From assembly GCF_003931795.1 (NCBI RefSeq), contig NZ_CP034234.1:1658939-1722938 (forward strand): a stretch of DNA of 64,000 bases. The letters are read 5' to 3'. Under the pieces are notes generated by a model. That model was not told where the DNA came from and made no database searches. It was given only the letters and a program-made list of their open reading frames with translations. Both the position numbers and the translations under genes were made by a program. Source of the stretch: Erysipelothrix piscisicarius (GTDB lineage: Bacteria > Bacillota_I > Bacilli_A > Erysipelotrichales > Erysipelotrichaceae). Position 1 is the first letter of the stretch. Each line of letters begins with the position of its first letter. This document shows, one piece after another, positions 17,316 through 26,693 of this stretch.

Positions 17316-17954
17316 TTATTTTCGTAGGCGATTATAGTTTCTATAGAAACGTTGATAACGTCGCCGTGATATTGGCAAACGTGTTCCATCATTTAAAAAA
17401 AGTAAGCTCGATGACACAGCGCGAACATATTTTAGATTAACCATTATGCCCCGATAACAATGTTCAAATGTAAATCGTGACAAAAGTCGTTCCCAAATTG
17501 AGAAAATACGATTACTATAAAATCTTCCGTTCTTAGTCACAACCGCAATTTTTCTCCCTTCTGTCTCTACATAGTAGATATCCTCTGCCCGAATACACTG
17601 GGACGGCTTCCCATCGATTACAATATTATCAGACCAAGGACGGTGCTCCTGAATAATCGTCACTAAGCACTTGTACAGTTTTTGCGGACAAAATGGAATA
17701 TGGTATGTATACCTCAAAACATCATCTGTAAGAGGAACATCTAGATAGACAACATGCTGATCCATACCAACATGCTTTGACTGCGACATGCAATGATCAG
17801 TAATCACAATTTGATAATGCTGGTCCGCTTTACGAACACAGTACGCAACAATGGGCAACAGCAACAACTCACTACATTGAGTCACTACCTTTTTCACAAG
17901 TTCTCGATTTTTTTCTGCTTTAATACACATGGCAATAAATATCACTTCAATCAC
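17316..17954 (-). CDS. LytTR-domain DNA-binding regulator
   Basis: Residues 110-212 form a LytTR domain: IRAEDIYYVETEGRKIAVVTKNGRFYSNRIF, FTFEHCYRGIMVNLKYVRAVSSSLLFLNDGTRLPISRRRYQRF, with the conserved RG-x-x-VNL-x-x-V and LPISRR. The first 100 residues look like a worn-down receiver domain without the phosphoacceptor Asp pocket. LytTR regulators control peptide, virulence and autolysis genes. No sensor kinase gene is next to it. Confidence 0.85.
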   Translation of the reverse strand: MIEVIFIAMCIKAEKNRELVKKVVTQCSELLLLPIVAYCVRKADQHYQIVITDHCMSQSKHVGMDQHVVYLDVPLTDDVLRYTYHIPFCPQKLYKCLVTIIQEHRPWSDNIVIDGKPSQCIRAEDIYYVETEGRKIAVVTKNGRFYSNRIFSIWERLLSRFTFEHCYRGIMVNLKYVRAVSSSLLFLNDGTRLPISRRRYQRFYRNYNRLRK

Positions 17955-18084
17955 CTCATATCTTTCTCCACAAATTTATCGAATGTATAAACGCTTGTAA
18001 ATGTAGTTTGCTTAAGTGGTATTTATATGCATAAGTGGCATTTTTTAATTAAACTTTTTCATCAATCTCGCCTAAGCATTTACC

Positions 18085-18113
18085 TTGACTTATACCGACT
18101 ACAACTGTAATCT
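18085..18113 (+). promoter_or_regulatory. copY promoter with cop-box operator
   Basis: TTGACT at 18085-18090 and TAATCT at 18108-18113 are 17 bases apart. TACAACTGTA at 18100-18109 matches the TACANNTGTA operator of CopY and overlaps the -10, so repressor binding would block RNA polymerase. Confidence 0.8.
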
Positions 18114-18131
18114 ACTAGTAGAGGTGATTGA

Positions 18132-18578
18132 ATGAAAGACACAAAATTAGTTTCCGATTCAGAATGGGAAGTTTTACGTGTTTTATGGACATTGAACCAT
18201 GCTACAAGCCGTGAAGTTGCTGATCATTTTAAACTGTCAAAAAATTGGGAACCCGCAACGACGAAAACTTTAATTAGTCGATTGGTTAAAAAAGGTTATG
18301 TGAAAGCAGATACTGAGGGTAAGGCATATGTTTATCGGCCCACACTATCTGAAAAGCAAGGAACACAAAGCCGAATCATGGAGGCATTTGATTCAATTTG
18401 CGCCCAAGAAGTTGGTAGTACCTTAAAAAATATCATCGAGCACTATGAACTCTCGCATCATGATAAACACCTACTTTTGGAGGCGTTGAATCAAAAAACG
18501 TCAGTCGATGTTGTTAAATGTAATTGTGTCGTTTCATGTAACTGCGGTCAAGATACTTGTACTTGTAAGAAAGCATAA
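18132..18578 (+). CDS. copY: CopY-type copper-responsive repressor (BlaI/MecI family)
   Basis: The N-terminal winged helix (SDSEWEVLRVLWTLNHATSREVADHF, ATTKTLISRLVKKGYV) is that of BlaI/MecI/CopY repressors. The C-terminus carries C-x-C clusters, CNCVVSCNCGQDTCTC, the metal site of CopY that swaps Zn for Cu(I) and releases DNA. The promoter contains a matching cop box. Usually copY precedes copA or copZ, but here the next gene is a phosphodiesterase after a terminator, so the regulated exporter must lie elsewhere. 148 residues. Confidence 0.9.
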   Translation: MKDTKLVSDSEWEVLRVLWTLNHATSREVADHFKLSKNWEPATTKTLISRLVKKGYVKADTEGKAYVYRPTLSEKQGTQSRIMEAFDSICAQEVGSTLKNIIEHYELSHHDKHLLLEALNQKTSVDVVKCNCVVSCNCGQDTCTCKKA

Positions 18579-18594
18579 TCTGCTTTCTTTTTTA
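18567..18594 (+). terminator. Terminator of copY
   Basis: AAGAAAGCA/TGCTTTCTT 9-bp stem with 5-base loop and a T-run, overlapping the last codons of copY. Confidence 0.85.
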
Positions 18595-18660
18595 TTCTTA
18601 AGAGAGTCTTAATAGGTTTTTATATCGTTCTCTCATATAATAGAAACGAAAGGGGACTTT

Positions 18661-20433
18661 ATGAAAACATTTAAAATACTTGAAACACTCAAGAAAAGTT
18701 TTATTCAAATTAAAGATGACACATTTCGTTACGTATTAATCATAATCCTCGCGGAATCCATGTCACTACTTTTAATTAAACAAATTGCAGATCGTGTGTT
18801 TAAGATTGCGCTTTTTAGAGCAAATATAATTGGAATTACCAATGAAAACTTTTGGGAATTACTTAGCAGTCCCACGGCGCTCTTTTTTCTTATTCTAAGC
18901 ATCATTCTCATTGCCATTTTTATTTTATTTCAACTCACCGTCATCATTAAGTTTGCAAACCGACCTTATGAAAAGCAAAAATTGGTTAAAAATGATTTTA
19001 TTAAACCACTTCGTAAAATATTTTCGTCACAGATTCTACTCATCCTGGTTTATATATTTTTAATTATGCCTAACGCAAACATTGGTATGACCACCAATAT
19101 TACCTCTAATGTACACTTACCTCGATTTGTGGTTGATGCGGTCTTGGAGAACCCAGCTGGATTAGTTGCTTATACTATTGCGATTGTTACTGCATTTATT
19201 CTTAATATTCGTCTTTTCTTTACACCGGTAATTTTTATTACGCGAGACGAACTGAGTTTTATAGAAGCTGCAAAGGAAAGTTGGGGCCTAACAAAACGCC
19301 GTACATTTAAAATATTTCAGCTCGTCACAGTCATTGCCTTGCTAACCACTGCGGTTACGGTTGCAGGTGTTTTTATTCTCTCAATACCTATGGCCATAGT
19401 TCCCGAATCAAACATGCAAGTCACAAAGATTACGGGTGCTTTGTCTGTTTCTATGATTTTCTTTTTTCTAGCTTTTACCATTTCATACTCGAATATCTTT
19501 ACCTTGCAAGCTACGGTTGTCGCCTATCACGAGATTCTAGATGAAAAGCCAATTCTTACTGAAAAGAACTTCGCCCCCAAAAAACATCATTTTCGCATCA
19601 ATATTATTATGGTGGCAGTCTTTTCCTTGTTTGGTATCAATGTTTATTTAAGTACACCCAGTGATGCTTTAACTTCATCGACAAAAGTCGTATCTCACCG
19701 TGGTGAGTCTGTAAGAGCAATTGAAAATACATTGGAGTCTTTACAAAGAGCAAGTACTTACAAGCCTGATTATGTTGAAATGGATATCCAAATGACAGGA
19801 GATGGACATCTGGTTGTGTTTCATGATAATACGTTGAAACGACTGAGTGATCAAACGGACAACATTCATCTCCTCACACTTGAGGAAGTTCAAAATGTAA
19901 CATTAGTACACAATGGATATGAAAGTCGTATTCCCACATTTGATGAATACGTTGCTGAAGCAAAACGCCTCAATCAACCGCTTATGGTTGAACTCAAAAC
20001 ATCAAAGTATGATGATCATACGTTTATTGATAAAATGATCGAGACGCTGGATAAATATGACATGCGCTCTGTGACTGCGTTCCAATCCCTTGATAAGACC
20101 GCAATACTAAAACTTAAAGCCATGTACCCTGACACGTATACCGGTTATATCTTAGGGTTGAATATCGGTGGTTTGGAACGGTTAAATGTTGATTTTTATT
20201 CGATTGAAGATTCATCAATTTCCTCTCGCACCCTTAATGATATTGCGCGTTATAATAAAGATCTCTTTGTATGGACGGTAAACGAAGAAGATCGTATGGA
20301 TTTATATCTCACAATGGAAGTTACGGGTATTATTACGGACCACGTGGAAGCTGCACAAAAAGTAATTGAAGATTTAAAAGCGGCAACACCTTTTGACCGT
20401 ATTTACAAAGATGTTTTGTCTTCTCTAAATTGA
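18661..20433 (+). CDS. Glycerophosphodiester phosphodiesterase with N-terminal membrane domain
   Basis: Residues 1-330 hold about seven hydrophobic segments (the GDPD membrane domain), and residues 340-590 hold the catalytic domain: VVSHRGESVRAIENTLESL, YVEMDIQMTGDGHLVVFHDNTLKR and PLMVELKTS supply the HRG, E-x-D and H-D ligands of the TIM-barrel enzyme. It cleaves glycerophosphodiesters to glycerol-3-phosphate outside the membrane and may act on lipids or lipoteichoic acid. The usual PENT is IENT here. 590 residues. Confidence 0.92.
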   Translation: MKTFKILETLKKSFIQIKDDTFRYVLIIILAESMSLLLIKQIADRVFKIALFRANIIGITNENFWELLSSPTALFFLILSIILIAIFILFQLTVIIKFANRPYEKQKLVKNDFIKPLRKIFSSQILLILVYIFLIMPNANIGMTTNITSNVHLPRFVVDAVLENPAGLVAYTIAIVTAFILNIRLFFTPVIFITRDELSFIEAAKESWGLTKRRTFKIFQLVTVIALLTTAVTVAGVFILSIPMAIVPESNMQVTKITGALSVSMIFFFLAFTISYSNIFTLQATVVAYHEILDEKPILTEKNFAPKKHHFRINIIMVAVFSLFGINVYLSTPSDALTSSTKVVSHRGESVRAIENTLESLQRASTYKPDYVEMDIQMTGDGHLVVFHDNTLKRLSDQTDNIHLLTLEEVQNVTLVHNGYESRIPTFDEYVAEAKRLNQPLMVELKTSKYDDHTFIDKMIETLDKYDMRSVTAFQSLDKTAILKLKAMYPDTYTGYILGLNIGGLERLNVDFYSIEDSSISSRTLNDIARYNKDLFVWTVNEEDRMDLYLTMEVTGIITDHVEAAQKVIEDLKAATPFDRIYKDVLSSLN

Positions 20434-20582
20434 AAATTGTGAAAGTCGTTCCTCATTCTTCTTATTACTAATAAATCTTTTGCTTCTTCGTAAATTCAGT
20501 CATATTTTTTCAAAACTATCGTTTAAGACCTTTTCAAATTAAGTGAAAATCTATAAACTTATCCCGAGAGGATGTTGTAAGT

Positions 20583-20858
20583 ATGAAAAAAAATTATTTA
20601 ATTATATTTCTAATTATCACAAACCTATGTGCATTAAGCTACATTGGGTGGAAACAGTCACAACCTGTTCCCTATAAATCGGAGTTGAGAGTATTTGTGG
20701 AAGAAATTGCACGAATAACAGGCGAAAGTCCCGATACGATTAAGGAAGAAATACGAACACTTGCAAAAGATAATAACCTAAATAAAATGGAAGCTGCGCA
20801 GATTCGACTACGCGATGCAATTTTATCGCAGAACGAACACAATTTATTTCAAGAGTAA
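20583..20858 (+). CDS. Small membrane-anchored or secreted protein, unknown function
   Basis: The 91-residue protein starts MKKNYLIIFLIITNLCALSYIGW, one hydrophobic helix that could be a signal anchor. The rest is charged and probably helical (VEEIARITGESPDTIKEEIRTLAKDNNLNKMEAAQIRLRDAI). I recognise no family. An AGAGGATGTTGTAAGT ribosome region precedes it. It is monocistronic and ends in a convergent terminator. Confidence 0.65.
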   Translation: MKKNYLIIFLIITNLCALSYIGWKQSQPVPYKSELRVFVEEIARITGESPDTIKEEIRTLAKDNNLNKMEAAQIRLRDAILSQNEHNLFQE

Positions 20859-20879
20859 GGACCGCTATTAGCGGTCCTT
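20857..20879. terminator. Convergent terminator
   Basis: AAGGACCGCTA/TAGCGGTCCTT form a hairpin with almost no loop, overlapping the stop codons of both convergent genes. Confidence 0.75.
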
Positions 20880-21368
20880 ATTGATTTCATTCAACGTTAA
20901 TCGCAACGCACCTGCAATTGTAGCGGGATTATTACGAGGCTGCCCAAAGTGATGCGATACATGTTCCATTTGTTTTAAAAAAGTTTCTTGAAATAATTTG
21001 GTATCAATAACTTCACGGTTGATGGATTCATGATAAATATATGCATATTCGCGCAGTCCTTGTTCAAACCAATAAACCTGATCTGATGACACCGCATACG
21101 CGCTCAGCCAATCCCAAATTATCTCTGAATCACTGACATTTGGATTATCAGTATGACAATGTTTACAAAGTAAAACAAAGTTTGAAGGGGTATCCGCACC
21201 TCCAAGTGCATCCGCAAGTATATGACATCGATCTAATCGCTTTTTGACACCGCAACGCCAACAATGGGTGCTTGCTTGACTTGAAGATACGGTCAAATTC
21301 ATCGTATCGATACGATCTGCCCAATAATCCGCAATTTCTTTTTTCGTTGTTTTGATACGTTTTGTCAT
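20868..21368 (-). CDS. HNH endonuclease-domain protein
   Basis: CWRCGVKKRLDRCHILADALGGADTPSNFVLLCKHCH is an HNH module with two C-x2-C zinc pairs and the catalytic HIL and N residues. Chromosomal, stand-alone HNH proteins of this size are common in Bacillota; their role is unknown. AGGAGG lies 5 bases before the second of two adjacent ATGs, so I start there (166 residues). The MazG-like gene upstream is separated by a terminator. Confidence 0.8.
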   Translation of the reverse strand: MTKRIKTTKKEIADYWADRIDTMNLTVSSSQASTHCWRCGVKKRLDRCHILADALGGADTPSNFVLLCKHCHTDNPNVSDSEIIWDWLSAYAVSSDQVYWFEQGLREYAYIYHESINREVIDTKLFQETFLKQMEHVSHHFGQPRNNPATIAGALRLTLNEINKDR

Positions 21369-21381
21369 CATGGCCTCCTAC

Positions 21382-21412
21382 AAAAATAACACAGATATCT
21401 GTGTTATTTTTT
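21382..21412. terminator. Palindromic terminator
   Basis: AACACAGATATCTGTGTT is a perfect 18-base palindrome flanked by A and T runs, placed at the end of the MazG-like gene. Confidence 0.75.
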
Positions 21413-21793
21413 CATTGCTTCAATTGCTTGTTCGAGTTTCAAATGAGGGTCTTCCCACCCCTTTGGTTTAATTGTTTTCCCATCTTCATTGTAATGAGGT
21501 TTTCCATCTTCCCAAAGTTTGCTCATATTTGCATGTTGGACAATTTCAAAAAGTGGTTCTGGTTCAATCCCCATCTCAACAAGCGTTCCTAACGCAAAAT
21601 AAATTGTATCAATCATCGCGTCTGCTTGTTCAACAAGATCTTCTGCTTCAATGAACTCATTGATTTCTTCAAGCATCCATGCATAACGCTTTGCTGCACG
21701 ATCCGCATCCATCATTACTGGTGATTCTTTGACAGGATGTCCAAACTTCTCATGAAATTCTTTAACGGCATTAAATTCTTTATTCATTCCCAT
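21404..21793 (-). CDS. MazG-like nucleotide pyrophosphohydrolase
   Basis: The 129-residue helical protein has WMLEEINEFIEAEDLVEQADAMIDTIYFALGTLVEMG, the E-x-x-E(n)E-x-x-D metal motif of all-alpha NTP pyrophosphatases, and ANMSKLWEDGKPHYNEDGKTIKPKGWEDP, a C-terminal signature of the phosphoribosyl-ATP-pyrophosphohydrolase-like branch. It probably hydrolyses a non-canonical or modified nucleotide. It stands alone with its own terminator. Confidence 0.85.
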   Translation of the reverse strand: MGMNKEFNAVKEFHEKFGHPVKESPVMMDADRAAKRYAWMLEEINEFIEAEDLVEQADAMIDTIYFALGTLVEMGIEPEPLFEIVQHANMSKLWEDGKPHYNEDGKTIKPKGWEDPHLKLEQAIEAMKK

Positions 21794-21879
21794 AATAAAC
21801 TCCTTTTATATCTGATATTAAGATACGTTACCTTAATGATATCAAATAAAGCTTTGAAATTCATGTCATTAACTAACCT

Positions 21880-23364
21880 TTATCCTCTTCGTCGATTTAT
21901 GACGATGAGCGCCATTCCCAATCCGACCAGGAAAATCGAATCAAATTTTGATGACACACCCGTAAGCGGTAAATAATTCTCGTTTGAAGCATGATCCAGT
22001 GACTCGGTTTCGGGTTTTCTATTCGGACGCTCTGATGGTTTTTCAATCGGTTTATCGGTCGGGTTCTCTATTGGTTTATCAGTTGGGTTTTCCTCTTTAT
22101 ATTCTTCAAGGCTTTGATAGGCATTTGCCAATCGGATGTACCCCTCATCCACAACATCTTGGCTTAACGCTTGAAGACTAAGTTGGTCTTTCACTTCGTT
22201 CAAGACCTTTTGAAGATTACGCCAACTTCCAACCGTATATCGACGTTCCGACAGCCCTTCAACGGTTTCAATCAGTCTCTTGATTTCTTCTAAATTTAGT
22301 TTCTGTGCAAGATTTACGGCTTCAAATTCACGATGGATGACCGTACGTTTATCTTCAAATGAAACCTTCATAATTACATGTCGAGAGGCAATTCCACTGT
22401 GACTACGATTTTCTTTAGGCACATCGTAGAATGTTGTTTTAATATTTGATTGACCCGCATCGACGCTTAAATCTTCCAACTGAAATTTGTGTCTAAAATC
22501 AATCGTGTTGGCATCGGACGCAATCGTTTCATTCCCCAATCGTATTTCCACTCTATTTGGCGTAATCGGCGCATTGCGCAAAACGTGGATGACATGTGTA
22601 GCGGTCGTAACCCCATCTTCCGCAACGGCTTTTATATGATAACTTGTTACGCCATTAAAAATATCGAGACACACGCTTCCAGTTTCATCAACCGTTTTGA
22701 TTATGCCGTGATCTTCATTCACAACCGTCACATTTTCATGAGGAACACTGGTTTTGATTTTTAAGTCAAGTGTATTCTCAGTATCCGTAAAAATAAATGT
22801 GTCATGCTGGCTTAAGTCAATGTTTCCAAAAGATGGTTCAATTGCTAGAATCTCAACTTCATTCGACTGAATTTTATTAAGATAGACGTGTTTGTTATCA
22901 AGTGTAATTGAGTCACGGTCTGCAATCGATACCGCCTGCAATGTTCCATTCAAATCAATGTAAGATAATTTAAGAAGATCTGCTGGAACTGTGAGAATCA
23001 TCTGATCTTCAAGTTTTTGGTTGTGTATTAAAGCATAGGCTTCTCTGTCTTGGGTTGTATAGGTTTGGTGGATACGGTTCGAAAATTTTCCACTTGATGC
23101 TTGATGGATCACATCGATGTCATCGGTCTTCCCATCTTGTAAGGGGAATCGACCCTGATCCACATAGTTGATTTGCTCTTGGTTTCGAACAAATACATGT
23201 GTTTTTCCTTCATAATTCGTTTTAACGTGATACATGTTTGCTTCAGCATTCATTATCTCGAATGTTTCGAGATGATACGTATTCGAGTCTGGAATTTGTA
23301 TTTTTAGCGGTTCTATATCACTACTTTCAAAGAGAGAGCCACGATATGCTTTAATATCACTCAC
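21880..23364 (-). CDS. C-terminal part of the wall-anchored GH110-type protein (LPLTG)
   Basis: This frame has no signal peptide and begins in mid-domain (VSDIKAYRGSLFESSD), continuing the protein encoded at 23361-26438. It contains Ig-like sections, a FIVAR-like three-helix segment (YTVGSWRNLQKVLNEVKDQL), Pro-rich NPTDKPIE/KPSERP repeats and a sortase signal: LPLTG, hydrophobic helix, RRRG. One base inserted in the GGGG near 23384 joins both frames into RLQAG-NTQKNRTLEVSD. It should be read as one protein of about 1,520 residues, so this half alone is probably not made. Confidence 0.85.
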   Translation of the reverse strand: MSDIKAYRGSLFESSDIEPLKIQIPDSNTYHLETFEIMNAEANMYHVKTNYEGKTHVFVRNQEQINYVDQGRFPLQDGKTDDIDVIHQASSGKFSNRIHQTYTTQDREAYALIHNQKLEDQMILTVPADLLKLSYIDLNGTLQAVSIADRDSITLDNKHVYLNKIQSNEVEILAIEPSFGNIDLSQHDTFIFTDTENTLDLKIKTSVPHENVTVVNEDHGIIKTVDETGSVCLDIFNGVTSYHIKAVAEDGVTTATHVIHVLRNAPITPNRVEIRLGNETIASDANTIDFRHKFQLEDLSVDAGQSNIKTTFYDVPKENRSHSGIASRHVIMKVSFEDKRTVIHREFEAVNLAQKLNLEEIKRLIETVEGLSERRYTVGSWRNLQKVLNEVKDQLSLQALSQDVVDEGYIRLANAYQSLEEYKEENPTDKPIENPTDKPIEKPSERPNRKPETESLDHASNENYLPLTGVSSKFDSIFLVGLGMALIVINRRRG

Positions 23365-26300
23365 TTCAAGTGTGCGATTCTTTTGTGTATTGCCCCAGCC
23401 TGCAAACGCAAAACTGGATGGTCTCCAAGATGCTCAATATTTTCAAATGTATGAATGTGTTTGAAGCCCTCATCATTTAGAACATAAGCATGCACTTTGT
23501 TATTGCGATGTTCCAACGCAAAGGTTTGCTTGGTCGTCGGATTATCCTCTATCGTGTTTGTTGCGGCTTCTTTCCCCTGCCCATTAATCTCCTGAACAAA
23601 ACCAATACCATCAGCATGAGCCCGTTTACCCATCGAGATATAGTTATCGCGATCTAAGGTTCCATCTTCCTTTTTCTTCATTAATAACATATAACTTGAA
23701 TCCCAACTGTTCTGAGCACGTAAAGGCAAGCCATCCATTGTCGCAATGTATACGCGAGCTTCATCGGATGTTGGTTCGAGATCGACGCGTACAAGATTCG
23801 ATAATCGATTATCGTTTTCCCATAAATCTTGGCCATTTTCACGATCGATTGTAAAGGATGTCGTGTTAAGGTTTAGCGCATGATTTCGGTCTTCAATTTG
23901 AACTTGAGGATTTAGAACCAGCTGGTCTTCGGGTTGATCCACAACAAAGTACACAATGCCTTCTTTTTCATTGTAAGTTATCAATGCCTTGGCGATTCCG
24001 CTCTTTCTAATAGTTGGAATTCCACCTTCAAAAGATACTATCGCTTCATCAAAACTTTGAATGGTTAACGCTCTCATGTCAAAAGTCTCACCACCAATAA
24101 GCACCGATATGGAATCCATTGAAGGGTCTATATGGATAATGGGTTCATCAAATACAAGTCTTTCGGTCTGTATCTCATCAACGGTAATTGATTTCATGTT
24201 TGATTTGATGAGTGTATCATTCCAAACGGTATAGGCATAAATGTCTGTTTTTCCTTTTCGATGTGTTTGAATCACACCTTCAGCATCCACACTTGCGATG
24301 TCGGGATGCGTCGATACATAGTAAATGGCCCCCACAGGTTCAGTCGGTTTTCGATTTTCACGCTTGGTTAAAACATCGAGATCGACATCGTTAATCTGAT
24401 AATGGTGAGGTCCCATCCCCTCAATAAGAACATTTTTCTTGAGTCCATCATCATAATTATTTCCTTCGACAATTACATTCTTACTATTCTTAAATTCTAA
24501 GACATTCGCAACTGAACCCGAATTGTTTTCTGGACCGTTGGGCAAGACACCTAGTCCCTGAACTTGATTACCATTCGCTTCCAAGCGGAGGGGGTATTCA
24601 CGCCCAACAGCTAATGTTTCATCCCCGTCCAGGTGCAGACTTATTTCTGGGTTAAGACGTAATACCTTATTATTTCTAAAGGTGAGGTTCTCAACACTTT
24701 CTGCACGTAAGACACCATCACTTTCGAGATAAAAGGTATTATCTTCTATAAGAATATTTTTATGAATTGGATGCTCTGCGGATGGTAGATGGCCGCCTTT
24801 GGTTACAGGATGGAAGTAGATAGCCGGTGCATATTTCCACCAGGTCCTTCCTAGTGATCGAATTTTAAATGTATTGTTTCGAATCTCTAAATCACGGATT
24901 GGACCGGATTCATACCATTCATCCGAGTCATTCGAGAAAAATAAAGTTGGCATTGTCGGTGCATCAAAACGATTGTCTTCAATGATTACCTTTTTTCTTG
25001 AAGTTACAAGAATCATCCGAGTAAATACATTTTTGAAATCATTGTTTTTAATCAAAATTTCCGGTGTGTAGGTAATGTTTTCCGCAACATATTTGGGCTC
25101 GTTTCCAATGTTCTCATCAACATAATCGGGAATTCGTTCTTCAAATTCGACGACCATCGTACGAGGATTGGATGCATCCGGACCTTGAACATTTTTAACG
25201 GTATATTCCGTTTCTAAATCGTTAGATTCCAACGTATCGCGTGAATAGAAGATTACCTTGTCTCCAGGGTAAAATTGTGGAAACCCTCCTTGTTGTTTAT
25301 GAATATAGTTTAATTGAAGTGTGGTGTCGGAGATTCTTTTTTCCCCACGGGTAAATGTTCCGTGAATATTTATGGGATCATCATGGGTATTATTAAAAAA
25401 CGAATTGGTAATTTCAATCTTCCCTTTTGATCCCGATACATGAATTCCATCTGCATAACTTGAAGTATTTTTCCCTGTTTCAATATCTGTTTCCATTTTT
25501 AAACGATTAAAATAAACATTCTCAGACATTTGAACCAGCAGTCCAAAACCATGCATGTATGAAATCTTAACATCCTCAAACGTTACGTCTTTACTCTCCC
25601 ACACAAGCGCTCCCGCAGTACTGCGTTCGGTATTGGACAGCAATTGATAATTCATGCCCAATACCGGATCAATCTGAGGTTTTGAGTTGTAGGTGAACCG
25701 TAGGCGTCCGCTGGGTAAGGTTTCAATATTTGAAACACCATGAAATGGGTCTTGATTCGCATAATAGCTTCGTCCCATCATTTCAGTAGGATATTTAACT
25801 TGAATTCCATAGTTCCTATGACCATTACGTTCAGTCCAATACGGCTTCCCACTTGTATCTAACTCGGATTTCCATAAGATCGAATTCCCTTGAATTTCAT
25901 AATTAAAATATGATGGAATAAAAAAATCCACCGTTTTATTTTCAGTATCGAAATCAAAAACCGTCATTTCAGATGTTGTGGGAACTAAGAAATCCCACGA
26001 TAAGTTTTGGATGGTAATGTTTGAAGATTGGACAACCGCCAAAGCCATCATATTCCCCTCAAACAGTATTTGGGCTCCTTGACCATTTAGCGTTAAATTA
26101 TGATTGTCTTCAATCAGAATCCCAATGTGTTTGGTTGGAAAATCAACACTATCTGTGTTTGATGTATGAATATCACGTGTTTGCGCAAATTCTTTGGTTA
26201 TCCGGTAAGTTCCCGGATTAAATTGGACTTCGACTGGACCTTCAAACGCTTTCGCTACTTCAAGTGCTCGTGCAACAGCCGGTCCACTTTCTTTCATTCC

Positions 26301-26438
26301 CGATGCATCCGCACCATAATCATTCACTGAGATGATTTTCATTGAGTTATCCCCGCTAATTTTTGTAATTGGTAACAATGGTATCGCTAGGCTAAGTGAT
26401 AAAAGTGTCATCACCATGCGATATTTACTTTTTTTCAT
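23361..26438 (-). CDS. GH110-type alpha-1,3-galactosidase-like protein, N-terminal part
   Basis: A signal peptide (1-29) is followed by a right-handed beta-helix domain to about residue 680 with YADGIHVSG (327-335) and THDDPINIHGTFTRG (351-365), the acidic active-site region seen in GH110 enzymes, which remove terminal alpha-1,3-galactose such as the blood-group B sugar. Then come a Big_2-like domain (STHPDIASVDAEGVIQTHRKGKTDIYAYT) and a lectin-like domain to residue 1025. The frame ends at a one-base frameshift; the wall anchor is in the next frame. It would act at the cell surface on host glycans. Family assignment is from recalled motifs. Confidence 0.75.
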   Translation of the reverse strand: MKKSKYRMVMTLLSLSLAIPLLPITKISGDNSMKIISVNDYGADASGMKESGPAVARALEVAKAFEGPVEVQFNPGTYRITKEFAQTRDIHTSNTDSVDFPTKHIGILIEDNHNLTLNGQGAQILFEGNMMALAVVQSSNITIQNLSWDFLVPTTSEMTVFDFDTENKTVDFFIPSYFNYEIQGNSILWKSELDTSGKPYWTERNGHRNYGIQVKYPTEMMGRSYYANQDPFHGVSNIETLPSGRLRFTYNSKPQIDPVLGMNYQLLSNTERSTAGALVWESKDVTFEDVKISYMHGFGLLVQMSENVYFNRLKMETDIETGKNTSSYADGIHVSGSKGKIEITNSFFNNTHDDPINIHGTFTRGEKRISDTTLQLNYIHKQQGGFPQFYPGDKVIFYSRDTLESNDLETEYTVKNVQGPDASNPRTMVVEFEERIPDYVDENIGNEPKYVAENITYTPEILIKNNDFKNVFTRMILVTSRKKVIIEDNRFDAPTMPTLFFSNDSDEWYESGPIRDLEIRNNTFKIRSLGRTWWKYAPAIYFHPVTKGGHLPSAEHPIHKNILIEDNTFYLESDGVLRAESVENLTFRNNKVLRLNPEISLHLDGDETLAVGREYPLRLEANGNQVQGLGVLPNGPENNSGSVANVLEFKNSKNVIVEGNNYDDGLKKNVLIEGMGPHHYQINDVDLDVLTKRENRKPTEPVGAIYYVSTHPDIASVDAEGVIQTHRKGKTDIYAYTVWNDTLIKSNMKSITVDEIQTERLVFDEPIIHIDPSMDSISVLIGGETFDMRALTIQSFDEAIVSFEGGIPTIRKSGIAKALITYNEKEGIVYFVVDQPEDQLVLNPQVQIEDRNHALNLNTTSFTIDRENGQDLWENDNRLSNLVRVDLEPTSDEARVYIATMDGLPLRAQNSWDSSYMLLMKKKEDGTLDRDNYISMGKRAHADGIGFVQEINGQGKEAATNTIEDNPTTKQTFALEHRNNKVHAYVLNDEGFKHIHTFENIEHLGDHPVLRLQAGAIHKRIAHLK

Positions 26439-26693
26439 ATTCCCCTCCTGTATACGCTTTCATTAATCATTATAGATAAATCGATGATGACTATCAACTT
26501 TAATCCAGGAAAGATTAGGCGGTAACAATACTGAAGTTTACTAAAAATACCGCATTGGCGCATTGAATCCAATTAAGGTGCGCAAATGATTGGAGTTTTT
26601 AGTGGGGAATTTGTTATATTTAGTGTACAAAGTGATTTAAAAGCATCGCAGTTACATGCTCTAAACAGCATAAAAATAGAAAGAAGGCATACA

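Noticed and set aside
22020..22100. CRISPR-like short direct repeats
   Set aside because: They are codon-level repeats of the Pro-rich NPTDKPIE wall spacer of the surface protein; no CRISPR array or cas gene is in the window.
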